64,000 nucleotides of DNA from contig DAIRVG010000011.1 of assembly GCA_036802945.1 (NCBI GenBank), positions 1-64,000 on the forward strand, in the 5' to 3' direction. Source of the DNA: Gp6-AA40 sp036802945 (GTDB taxonomy: Bacteria > Acidobacteriota > Vicinamibacteria > Vicinamibacterales > UBA2999). The position numbers were made by a program, and so were the translations under genes. This document shows positions 49,875-57,260 of the stretch, in pieces (position 1 is the first letter of the stretch; the number at the start of each line of letters is the position of its first letter). Below the pieces are notes generated by a model. That model did no database searches and was not told the DNA's origin. It worked only from the letters and a program-made list of their open reading frames with translations.

Positions 49875-50854
49875 AACGCGCCTTCGTAACACTCTGCGTG
49901 CTCCTCGCGGCCGCGACAGCGTTCGCGCAGCGGGGGCGGGGCAATGCACCACCACCACCACCACCGGCGGAGATTGCCGCACCGGCAATTCCCGGAGTGA
50001 TCGCGCCGGGGACGAAAATCCAGCTCGTAAACGGCGACCTCCGCCGGACGGAAGGGCCGGTCGCGATGCCGGACGGCGGCATCGTCTTCACCAATACGAA
50101 CAGCATCACGCGACTCGACCCGGCCGGGAACGTGTCGACCTTCGTCGAGGTGTCCAACAACGCGAACGGGCTCGGGTGGGACACGAAGGGACGCCTGATT
50201 GCCGTCGAGCGAAAGCCGAATGACGAGCGTCTCGGCGTTCTGTACCCGCCCGGCGCGGTGACGACGCTGGCCGACAAGCACGACGGGATGCCGTTTGATC
50301 GCCTGAACGACCTGGTCGTCACGTCGCAGGACGCGGTGTACTTCACTGACGGGAAGGGCGTCTATTACCTGCCCTCGGGCGGAGGCGCCGTGAAGAAGGT
50401 GATCGACGGGATTCCGAATCCGAACGGCGTGCAGCTCAGTCCCGACGAGAAGACGCTCTACGCGAACAACAAGGACAGCGAGTATCTGCTCGCCTTCGAC
50501 GTGAAACCGGACGGAACGCTGACCAACCGCCGCAACTTCGCGAAGTACAAGAGCGTCACGCTGAAGGACAGCAAGGATCCGCTGCTCGCGGAAGACAACG
50601 GTGCGGACGGCCTTGCAGTGGACAACGACGGGCGCGTGTACGTGGCCACCAACGTGGGCGTCGAGGTGTTCAGTCCCAAGGGCGACCTGCTGGGCGTCAT
50701 CCCCGCCATCTGGGGCGGTGAGTCGTTGATGCTGCGCAAGCCGCAGAATCTCGCGTTTGCGGGACCAGGAAAGAAGACCCTGTACATGGTTGGAGCAGGC
50801 GCGGCCTTCAAGGTTCAGACGCTGACGCAAGGCGTCAGCAAGAGGGCGAAATGA
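49871..50854 (+). CDS. SMP-30/gluconolactonase-like exported protein
   Basis: A 327-residue exported beta-propeller, paralogous to 8944. It has signal MKRAFVTLCVLLAAATAFAQ and a Pro-rich linker, then LRRTEGPVAMPDGGIVFTNT, NNANGLGWDTKGRLIAVERK, DRLNDLVVTSQDAVYFTDGKG, NPNGVQLSPDEKTLYANN, DNGADGLAVDNDGRVYVATN and KPQNLAFAGPGKKTLYMVG. The Glu, Asn and Asp metal-ligand positions are all present, so lactonase activity is likely. Its stop overlaps the start of the di-haem cytochrome (ATGA), which implies a joint role in substrate oxidation. Confidence 0.87.
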   Translation: MKRAFVTLCVLLAAATAFAQRGRGNAPPPPPPAEIAAPAIPGVIAPGTKIQLVNGDLRRTEGPVAMPDGGIVFTNTNSITRLDPAGNVSTFVEVSNNANGLGWDTKGRLIAVERKPNDERLGVLYPPGAVTTLADKHDGMPFDRLNDLVVTSQDAVYFTDGKGVYYLPSGGGAVKKVIDGIPNPNGVQLSPDEKTLYANNKDSEYLLAFDVKPDGTLTNRRNFAKYKSVTLKDSKDPLLAEDNGADGLAVDNDGRVYVATNVGVEVFSPKGDLLGVIPAIWGGESLMLRKPQNLAFAGPGKKTLYMVGAGAAFKVQTLTQGVSKRAK

Positions 50855-51894
50855 AAACATACTTCTGTGTTGCGATGCTCGCGGCGGCAGCCGCGCTGAG
50901 CGCGGTCGTGCTGCGCGCGGCTGATGACCCCGCCGGCCCCGGCTACCCCGCGTGGGCCTACGCGATTACGCCGCCGCCTCCACCGGGAGCGCCTCCCGCG
51001 CCGCGCGAGCCGGCGGACACCTCGCTCAAGCACATTCCGGGCACGACACGCACGTTCACGATCGCCCAGATCGCCGATCTCAACGAACCGGCCGACTGGT
51101 TCCCTGACGATCACCCCGCCATGCCACCGATCGTGGCGCGAGGCCGGCAGCCTGCGATTCGCGCGTGCGCCTATTGCCACTACCCGAACGGCAAGGGGCG
51201 TTCGTCGAATGGCGGTGTGGCCGGGCTGCCCGTCTCCTACTTTGTGCAGACTCTCAACGATTTCAAGAACGGCTTGAGGAAACCCGGCGATCCACGGAAG
51301 GTGAACGTCAATCAGATGATTGCGTTTGCCAAGGCGATGACGCCGGACGAGATGCGCACCGCGGCCGAGTACTTCGGATCGGTGCAGTGGACTCAATGGA
51401 TCAGGGTCGTCGAGACCCGCATGGTTCCGAAGGCCGAGGCAGAAGGGTCGATCTTCTTCCGATTGCCTGGGAACGAAACCGAGCCGATCGGTATGCGCAT
51501 CATCGAGGTGCCTGAGAACAACGAAGAGACCGAACCGCTGCGCAATCCGCGCTCAGGATTCATTGCGTATGCGCCAATCGGCAGCATCAAGAAAGGCGAA
51601 TCGCTGGTAACCGCCGGCGGCAACGGCAAGACGGTCCTCTGCACGATCTGCCACGGCACGGACCTGAGAGGCCTCGGCACTGTTCCCGGCATTGCAGGCC
51701 GCTCACCCAGCTATCTCGCGCGACAGATGTTCGACATGCAGGTGGGCACGCGTCACGGCGAGTGGAGCGAGCTGATGAAGCCCGTCGTCGCAAAGCTGAC
51801 GAACGAAGACTTCGTCGCGATCGCCGCATACGTTTCGTCGCGACCGATGCCGCCGGCGCCGGGCAATCGCATCCAGACCGCTGAAGCCAGATAA
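50851..51894 (+). CDS. Di-haem c-type cytochrome, exported
   Basis: A 347-residue protein with a signal peptide (MKTYFCVAMLAAAAALSAVVLRA) and two haem-binding CxxCH sites: RACAYCHYPNGKG near residue 108 and VLCTICHGTDLRGLG near residue 268. The remainder, for example AGRSPSYLARQMFDMQVGTRHGEWSELM and FVAIAAYVSSR, is like cytochrome c4/c553-type electron carriers with Met ligands. It is the likely electron acceptor for a neighbouring periplasmic oxidase or dehydrogenase. Translation is coupled to the SMP-30 gene. Confidence 0.87.
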   Translation: MKTYFCVAMLAAAAALSAVVLRAADDPAGPGYPAWAYAITPPPPPGAPPAPREPADTSLKHIPGTTRTFTIAQIADLNEPADWFPDDHPAMPPIVARGRQPAIRACAYCHYPNGKGRSSNGGVAGLPVSYFVQTLNDFKNGLRKPGDPRKVNVNQMIAFAKAMTPDEMRTAAEYFGSVQWTQWIRVVETRMVPKAEAEGSIFFRLPGNETEPIGMRIIEVPENNEETEPLRNPRSGFIAYAPIGSIKKGESLVTAGGNGKTVLCTICHGTDLRGLGTVPGIAGRSPSYLARQMFDMQVGTRHGEWSELMKPVVAKLTNEDFVAIAAYVSSRPMPPAPGNRIQTAEAR

Positions 51895-52270
51895 TCGCAT
51901 TCTCGCCGCCGGCCTGCTCGTTGCGTCACTCGGTGCGTCCGCGTGCCTCGGTACTGCGCCTTCGCCGACGACGGGGCTGACGGGAGTGGTGGTGCGCGGA
52001 CCGATCACGCCGGTCTGCCGACTCGACGTGCCGTGCGACGCGCCATTCAGCGCCGGCTTCATCGTGCAGCGTGCCGGACGGCAGGTCGCGCAGTTTCAAT
52101 CAGACTCGGCTGGCCAGTTCACGGTATACCTGCAGCCGGGAACGTACTCGGTCGTGCCGAACGCTGATGCGCCTCTCATCTCGCCGACGTCGCAGGCGAA
52201 ACAAGTCACCGTTGGCGACACCGGCCCGCTGACCGTCGTGCGCCTTACTTTCGACACGGGAATTCGATAG
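51881..52270 (+). CDS. Lipoprotein with carboxypeptidase-regulatory-like domain, CTG start
   Basis: A 129-residue protein if it starts at CTG 51881; no ATG, GTG or TTG exists in frame ahead of the leader. From CTG it reads (M)KPDNRILAAGLLVASLGASAC, a good lipoprotein signal with Cys at residue 22. The mature part, GVVVRGPITPVCRLDVPC, then FQSDSAGQFTVYLQPGTYSVVP, is a small Ig-like carboxypeptidase-regulatory domain. It overlaps the cytochrome stop by 14 bases. An internal GTG at 51986 would lose the signal and is less plausible. Confidence 0.6.
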   Translation: MKPDNRILAAGLLVASLGASACLGTAPSPTTGLTGVVVRGPITPVCRLDVPCDAPFSAGFIVQRAGRQVAQFQSDSAGQFTVYLQPGTYSVVPNADAPLISPTSQAKQVTVGDTGPLTVVRLTFDTGIR

Positions 52271-52285
52271 CACGTGAGGAACTCC

Positions 52286-53317
52286 ATGCGACGCAGCCGC
52301 AGACGTTTTCTCAAGCTTGGAGTTGCGGTTGGTGCGCTGACAGGGGCCTCCGCCGACACGCGTAACGTGTGGGCCGCGGCCCGAGCGAAGTCAAGGGCCC
52401 AGGGCCCCACGGCTCCCAGGACACGCACTGTCCAGACGCCTATCCTGAATGTCGGCTTCGAGGAAAGCGGTGATCCCCAGGGCTTCCCGATCATCCTGTT
52501 GCACGGCTTTCCGGACGACGTGCGCGCGTGGGACGAAGTGACGACATCGCTCGCGGGCAAGGGACACCGCGTCATCGTTCCGTTCCTCCGGGGGTACGGA
52601 GCGACGCGCTTTCGTGACGCGGCGGCTCCGCGGATGGGGGAGCAGGCCGCGATTGGCCAGGATCTGATCGATTTCGCCGACGCGCTTGGACTGTCCCGAT
52701 TCGCGGTGGCTGGCTACGACTGGGGTAACCGCGCCGCGTGCATTGCCTCGGCGCTTCACCCGGATCGCGTGCGAGCGGCGGTCCTCATCGGCGGGTACAC
52801 GATCCAGGACACCGTGTCGCCGCCGCAGCCGATCGCTCCGGAACGCGAACGGGCTCTCTGGTACCAGTGGTACTTCAACACCGAGCGGGGGCGCGCCGGG
52901 CTGGCGGCAAACCGCCGCCCGCTGTGCCGGCTGTTGTGGGAATTATGGTCGCCGACGTGGCACTTCACGGACGACACATACGCGCGAACGGCGCCGTCGT
53001 TTGACAACCCGGACTTTGTCGATGTCGTGATCCACTCGTATCGCCACCGGAATATGAACGCGCCCGGTGAACCACGATTCATCGAGGTGGAGCGCCAGCT
53101 GGCGAAGCGCCCGAAGATCCAGGTGCCCTCGATTGTGCTGCTCGGCGCTGACGATGGCGTCGGGGGCCCGCCGCCGGCGGATTCGCCAGCCGAACGCGCG
53201 TTCTTCACGGCGCTCGCCGCGCGTCGCATCGTGCGCGGTGCCGGACACTTCCTACCGCGCGAAAAGCCGGATGCCGTCTCGTCCGCGCTGATCGAGCTGA
53301 TGGCGACGACGAAATAG
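52286..53317 (+). CDS. Tat-exported alpha/beta hydrolase, epoxide-hydrolase-like
   Basis: A 343-residue alpha/beta hydrolase with a Tat signal (SRRRFLKLGVAVGALTG). The oxyanion segment LLHGFPDDVRAWDEV is near residue 72. The nucleophile elbow GYDWGNRAACIAS near 143 carries Asp, as in epoxide hydrolases and haloalkane dehalogenases, not Ser. The acid is in LLGADDGV near 287 and the base His in GAGHFLPREKPDAV near 320. An epoxide or haloalkane hydrolase is plausible. GAGG precedes the ATG. Confidence 0.85.
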   Translation: MRRSRRRFLKLGVAVGALTGASADTRNVWAAARAKSRAQGPTAPRTRTVQTPILNVGFEESGDPQGFPIILLHGFPDDVRAWDEVTTSLAGKGHRVIVPFLRGYGATRFRDAAAPRMGEQAAIGQDLIDFADALGLSRFAVAGYDWGNRAACIASALHPDRVRAAVLIGGYTIQDTVSPPQPIAPERERALWYQWYFNTERGRAGLAANRRPLCRLLWELWSPTWHFTDDTYARTAPSFDNPDFVDVVIHSYRHRNMNAPGEPRFIEVERQLAKRPKIQVPSIVLLGADDGVGGPPPADSPAERAFFTALAARRIVRGAGHFLPREKPDAVSSALIELMATTK

Positions 53318-53370
53318 ATTGGGCACAATGGTTTAATTTGAAACGGACGGCACAGGAGGATGGAGCTGAG

Positions 53371-53955
53371 ATGGAGTGCGTGAAGTGCGGCGAGCAAAAC
53401 GTCGGAGGCGTGGAGGCGTGCGCCCGGTGCACGTGGCCGTTCTCGCTGCCCGCCTGGAAGTCGACGTCGTTCTGGATACGGCGGATCACCGTGGACACCG
53501 GGAGTATCAACGCGAAAGGCCAGACCCCGGAGCTGAATACGTTGGAGCGTTGGGAGGCCGAAGGGAAAATCGACCTTCAACGTTCCGACACGATGCCTCG
53601 GGAGATGGGCGGGGAGGCGTGGGTTATGAAGGCCCGCCATCTCAGTGCCCAACCAGGCCTGTTCAGTCTGGATCCCGATGTGCTCGAGGGGCCGGACGTG
53701 CTCGCAGGACCCGATCTGCGTTCCGAGCTCGAGGAAATTCTGTTTCCTGATGCCCGTCCAGTGACGGACAACCAGGCCTCCGATGTCGAGCACCTGAGGC
53801 GTCACGTATTGGCTGGCTGCGATGTATTTGTGACGCTCAACGTGAACGACTTCGTATTGCGAGGGCGCAGCGAGGAACTGCGTGCGCGAGGCATTTGGGT
53901 CCTCACCCCAACGGAGCTGGTTCGGTTGTTGAGCGAGCTGTACGAATGGGCGTGA
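53371..53955 (+). CDS. Zinc-ribbon protein with PIN-like C-terminal domain
   Basis: A 194-residue cytoplasmic protein. Residues 1-20 are a zinc ribbon (CVKCGEQNVGGVEACARC). Residues 35-194 look like a PIN-type nuclease domain: RITVDTGSINAK near 37 carries the first Asp, DVEHLRRHVLAGCDVFVTLNVNDFV near 137 carries the later Asp residues, and ILTPTEL-like WVLTPTELVRLL ends it. Whether it is an RNase, a toxin or an isolated regulator is unknown; no antitoxin gene lies beside it. GGAGCTGAG precedes ATG 53371. Confidence 0.68.
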   Translation: MECVKCGEQNVGGVEACARCTWPFSLPAWKSTSFWIRRITVDTGSINAKGQTPELNTLERWEAEGKIDLQRSDTMPREMGGEAWVMKARHLSAQPGLFSLDPDVLEGPDVLAGPDLRSELEEILFPDARPVTDNQASDVEHLRRHVLAGCDVFVTLNVNDFVLRGRSEELRARGIWVLTPTELVRLLSELYEWA

Positions 53956-54005
53956 GTCGTGCCGTCGCGTCGCTCGCGCAGGGGTCGGCTGTCTCTGCAA
54001 TCGCA

Positions 54006-54028
54006 GGGCGGGCCTTGTTAGGCCCGCC
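54006..54028. terminator. Palindrome between convergent genes, bidirectional terminator
   Basis: GGCGGGCCT-TGTT-AGGCCCGCC, almost identical to the terminator stem at 46130, lies between the converging PIN-like and permease genes. No T-run follows on the + strand. It may stop both transcripts. Confidence 0.55.
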
Positions 54029-54029
54029 A

Positions 54030-55514
54030 TCAGCGTGAACCCGCGAGTCGTCGTGGGGCGAGCAACAGGTACAGGGCAAAGCTCAGGCCGAACGTCACGA
54101 ACCATGCGTAGGTGTAGAGCGAATCGAGGAATGTCGGGTTCGCCACTTGTCCGCCAGGCGTCAGTGCCGCCCTCAGGAAGCCGGGCACGACGGGAAGCAC
54201 CGCGAGCACGAGCGCAATTACTGCCCGGGGGTTGATGCCGCCCGAGTAGGTGTAGCGCCCTTGCAGCTTGAACAGATCCACCAGCGACAACTCGCGTCGT
54301 CGCAACACCCAGTAATCCGCAATCAGGATCCCGCCGATTGCTCCCATCAGGCTCGAGTAGCCGATCAGCCACGTGAAGATGTACGCGGCCGCATCCGCGT
54401 ACAGTTTCCACGGCATCATGACGATCCCGATGACGGCGGTGATGAGTCCGCCGATGACGTAGCTGATACGCCGCGGCGCCAGGCTCGAAAAGTCATTCGC
54501 CGGCGACACCACGTTGGCCGCCATGTTCGTCGTCAACTGCGCGAGCAGGATGATGAGCGCGCCGAAGATGATGATCGGCGCGCTGCCGATGCGCGCGATG
54601 AGCACGACGGGATCCCAGATGGCCTCCCCGAAGAGCACGATGGTCGCGCTGGTGACAGCCACACCGATGAAGGCGAATGCGGTCATCGTTGCAGGCAGCC
54701 CGAGCGCTTGGCCGAGCGCCTGCGACTTCTGACTCCGCGCATAGCGGGTGAAGTCCGGAATGTTCAGGCTGAGCGTCGCCCAGTAGCCGACGTTGGCGGT
54801 CAGCGCGGCAGGGAAGAGCTGCCAGAACGGCACGTGCGCCGTCTGCAGCCGCACCGACTCGCTCAGGATGCGTCCAAGTCCGCCACCACGGAATATCGCC
54901 CATGCGAGGAGCAGCGCGCCTCCGGCGAGCAGGAGCGGCGCCGACCACCCTTCGAGCTTCTTGATGCCTTCGAGGCCGTTGATGATGATCCAGACCTGGA
55001 TCAACCAGAAGATCGCGAATGAGATCCAGATGCCGGCGGCCATCCCGCTCCATGCCGGCCACGCCGCGGCGAGGAGCGCGTTCAACGCCAGCGCGCCAAT
55101 CCACGTCTGGATGCCGAACCACCCGCAGGCCACGAGCGCCCGGAGCATCGCCGGAATGTTGGCGCCGCGGACGCCGAAGCTCGCGCGGCAGAGCACCGGA
55201 AACGAGACGCCGTACTTCGTGCCAGCGTGTGCGTTGAGGATCATCGGCACCAGGACGATGGTGTTGCCGAGGAGGATCGTGAGCATGGCCTGCCACCAGG
55301 TCATGCCCTGCTGCATGAGTCCCGATGCCAGCGTGTAGGTGGTGATAACCACGCTCATCCCGATCCAGAGCGCGGCGATGTGATAGGTGGACCATGTGCG
55401 GCGCGCGAGCGCGGTCGGCGCGAGGTCGGGGTTCCAGAGAGGACTGCCGGAGAGATCTTCGGTGACTTCGACGAAGTCTTTGTTTAAGCCACGAAGGTCA
55501 CGAAGTGTCGACAT
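54030..55514 (-). CDS. NCS1 nucleobase/hydantoin:cation symporter
   Basis: A 494-residue NCS1 transporter with about twelve membrane segments, related to Mhp1, PucI and CodB. The N-terminal family signature is GSPLWNPDLAPTALARRTWS, then YHIAALWIGMSVVITTYTLASG, LTILLGNTIVLVPMILNAHAGTKYGVSFPV, and RALVACGWFGIQTWIGALA. It likely imports uracil, thymine, allantoin or hydantoin. It lies 55 bp downstream of preA on the same strand and opposite dihydropyrimidinase, which supports pyrimidine uptake. Its first 13 codons come from a dispersed inverted repeat, and no other in-frame start exists for a long way. Confidence 0.88.
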   Translation of the reverse strand: MSTLRDLRGLNKDFVEVTEDLSGSPLWNPDLAPTALARRTWSTYHIAALWIGMSVVITTYTLASGLMQQGMTWWQAMLTILLGNTIVLVPMILNAHAGTKYGVSFPVLCRASFGVRGANIPAMLRALVACGWFGIQTWIGALALNALLAAAWPAWSGMAAGIWISFAIFWLIQVWIIINGLEGIKKLEGWSAPLLLAGGALLLAWAIFRGGGLGRILSESVRLQTAHVPFWQLFPAALTANVGYWATLSLNIPDFTRYARSQKSQALGQALGLPATMTAFAFIGVAVTSATIVLFGEAIWDPVVLIARIGSAPIIIFGALIILLAQLTTNMAANVVSPANDFSSLAPRRISYVIGGLITAVIGIVMMPWKLYADAAAYIFTWLIGYSSLMGAIGGILIADYWVLRRRELSLVDLFKLQGRYTYSGGINPRAVIALVLAVLPVVPGFLRAALTPGGQVANPTFLDSLYTYAWFVTFGLSFALYLLLAPRRLAGSR

Positions 55515-55547
55515 TTCTAGGCTTCGTGTGCTCCGTGTCCTTCGTGG
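55489..55547. repeat. 'CACGAAG'-type inverted repeat (copy 3) carrying the permease start codon
   Basis: CCACGAAGGTCACGAAG at 55489-55505, a 16-base loop, then CTTCGTGTGCTCCGTGTCCTTCGTGG at 55522-55547. On the minus strand the loop contains the ATG (55514) of the NCS1 permease, so the start codon would be single-stranded between the arms. The ribosome site is not obvious. Confidence 0.85.
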
Positions 55548-55569
55548 TCAAATCCTTCGTTCGTCGACG

Positions 55570-56688
55570 TCAGCGCGCCGCTGTCTCGGAAGCGGCGTAC
55601 CCTTCGGCCTCGTGGCCTCCGTGATAGTCCTTCGCTTCTGGGCGCCGGATTTTCGAGTGCGTCACGACGCGATCGCGGCGGATGCCTCGGAAATCCTCGA
55701 GCGTCTTCCAGCCCTGCCGCTCCATCGTTTCGCGCATCCCTGACGTCAACGCCTTGATGACATTCGGACCAATCGCGTGGTCGAGCATCGCGGCGGTGCA
55801 CACCTGCACCGTGCCGCATCCGAGAAGGAAATAGTTGAGCGCCTGGGTGAAGTCCGCCACGCCGCCGATCCCCGAAAACGATTTATCGGGAAATCCCTGC
55901 GTGAGCTGCGATATCTTGGCCATGGAGAGCGGCAGGATCGCGGGGCCGCCCAGTCCCCCGCTCGACACGAGCCCGTCGACATTCATTTCGAACTCGAGAG
56001 TTTCCGGATCGATCGGTGGGAGCGACGGGAAGGTGTTCGACGAGACGATCGCGTCCGCGCCTCCGAGGAACGCACCCCGCGCTTCGACCACGATGTCAGT
56101 CGTCGACGGCGTGAGCTTGGCCCAGACCGGGATGCGCGCGACCTGCTTGACGACCTCGGTGACGACGGAGATGAGCTCCTCGTCCTTGCCGATATTGGAG
56201 CCCATGTCCTTGCGGTCCATGTGCGGGCACGACAAGTTCAGCTCGAGGGCGTCCGCCCCTTCGTCCTGGCACGCCTTGGCCAGTGTCTGCCAGTTCGCCA
56301 GTTCCTGGTCGCTGCCGGACCCCGCCATGATCGATGCGACCAGTACGCGATTCTGATACGCCTTCTTGATGCGCGCGATCCGCGGTATCCACCAGTCGAG
56401 CGTCTTGTCTGAGATGAGCTCCCAGTTCCACGAGGAGTGGAGTACGGTGCCAGGGCGCTTCTGCATCGAGAGCCGGGCGGACTCGGTCGCGGCGCGCAGG
56501 AATTTCGTCTTCGGCCCGTCGACGTTGACCACCGGATGAAGCCCGATCGTTTTTGTCACGACGCCACCCCAGCCCGCGTCGAACGCGCGCATGATGTTGG
56601 TGTCGGACTCGGTCGGCGGCGCCGACGACAAGAGAAACGGATTTTCGAAGCGGAGGCCCGTGAACGTCGTCGCGAGGTCTACGCCCAT
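55570..56688 (-). CDS. preA: Dihydropyrimidine dehydrogenase subunit PreA-like, lacking the ferredoxin domain
   Basis: A 372-residue FMN-binding dihydroorotate-dehydrogenase-fold protein matching PreA, which reduces uracil or thymine to dihydropyrimidines. It opens VDLATTFTGLRFENPFLLSSAPPT, then GGVVTKTIGLHPVVN, DALELNLSCPHMDRKDMGSNIG (catalytic Cys near residue 165), VWAKLTPST, DAIVSSNTFPSLPPI and FSGIGGVADFTQALNYFLLGCG. PreA usually continues into an 8-Cys ferredoxin module, but here the chain ends soon after TLEDFRG with a tail rich in His/Glu/Ala. No preT lies nearby. AAAGGGGG precedes the ATG. Confidence 0.87.
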   Translation of the reverse strand: MGVDLATTFTGLRFENPFLLSSAPPTESDTNIMRAFDAGWGGVVTKTIGLHPVVNVDGPKTKFLRAATESARLSMQKRPGTVLHSSWNWELISDKTLDWWIPRIARIKKAYQNRVLVASIMAGSGSDQELANWQTLAKACQDEGADALELNLSCPHMDRKDMGSNIGKDEELISVVTEVVKQVARIPVWAKLTPSTTDIVVEARGAFLGGADAIVSSNTFPSLPPIDPETLEFEMNVDGLVSSGGLGGPAILPLSMAKISQLTQGFPDKSFSGIGGVADFTQALNYFLLGCGTVQVCTAAMLDHAIGPNVIKALTSGMRETMERQGWKTLEDFRGIRRDRVVTHSKIRRPEAKDYHGGHEAEGYAASETAAR

Positions 56689-56715
56689 GGCAAGTCCCCC
56701 TTTGGGAAAGCGTGA

Positions 56716-56723
56716 CTATATAG
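56716..56723 (-). promoter_or_regulatory. Possible -10 region between divergent preA and hydrolase genes
   Basis: CTATATAG, a symmetrical AT-rich octamer in GC-rich DNA, lies 28 bp ahead of the preA start codon and is in the 140-bp divergent interval. No -35 match was found. It is the only clear -10-like site here. Confidence 0.3.
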
Positions 56724-56828
56724 CAGAATTGGTCCCCGCCTCCGTCTGCGGCTATGGCGATGCTGCGCCGCAATGACGCGTGTAGGCTTGCCGCGCCGAA
56801 GCGCGAACGCGCGAAGGCGGGAGGAATC

Positions 56829-57260
56829 ATGCCCCGAAAACTGGTTGGCGGCCTCATACAGGCGGCCGCTCCTCTTACAGATCCGTCCACGCCCATCGAC
56901 AAGATCCGCCAAGCGGTGATCGACGCGCACATCCCGCTCATCGAGGAAGCAGGGCAGGATGCTTACTGGTATGACATCGCGGAGGCGGTGCCGGGTCCCA
57001 CGACGGAGCTGATAGCGCAATGCGCGAAAAAGCATCAAATGGCGATGGTCGAGGCGCCGTGGAGCATCGGGCGGTTCTATGGCTCATCGTACTTCGTCGA
57101 TCCCCGCGGCAACATCATCGCCGTGGGATCGGAGGATAAGGACGAGCTCGTCGTGGCCGAGATGGACCTCGACATGATCGAAGACGTGCGCCGCGTGTGG
57201 CAGTTCTATCGAGACCGCCGTCCCGCGAGCTATGGGTCGATGGCCGAGCAGCTCCCGTGA
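56829..57260 (+). pseudogene. Internally deleted beta-ureidopropionase (nitrilase superfamily)
   Basis: An open 143-codon frame with a good ribosome site (GGGAGGAATC) and a GTGA overlap with dihydropyrimidinase. It joins three blocks of a beta-ureidopropionase: an N-terminal VGGLIQAAAPLTDPSTPIDK, then YDIAEAVPGPTTELIAQCAKKHQMAMV, then EAPWSIGRFYGSSYFVDPRG...WQFYRDRRP. Family members have about 290-380 residues. Sections carrying the catalytic Glu (QE), Lys and Cys are gone at two in-frame junctions, near residues 43 and 72. The protein cannot be an active carbamoylase as read. Confidence 0.8.

Noticed and set aside
53371..53955. Toxin-antitoxin pair
   Set aside because: The PIN-like gene has no small antitoxin gene on either side and carries its own zinc ribbon, unlike VapC.
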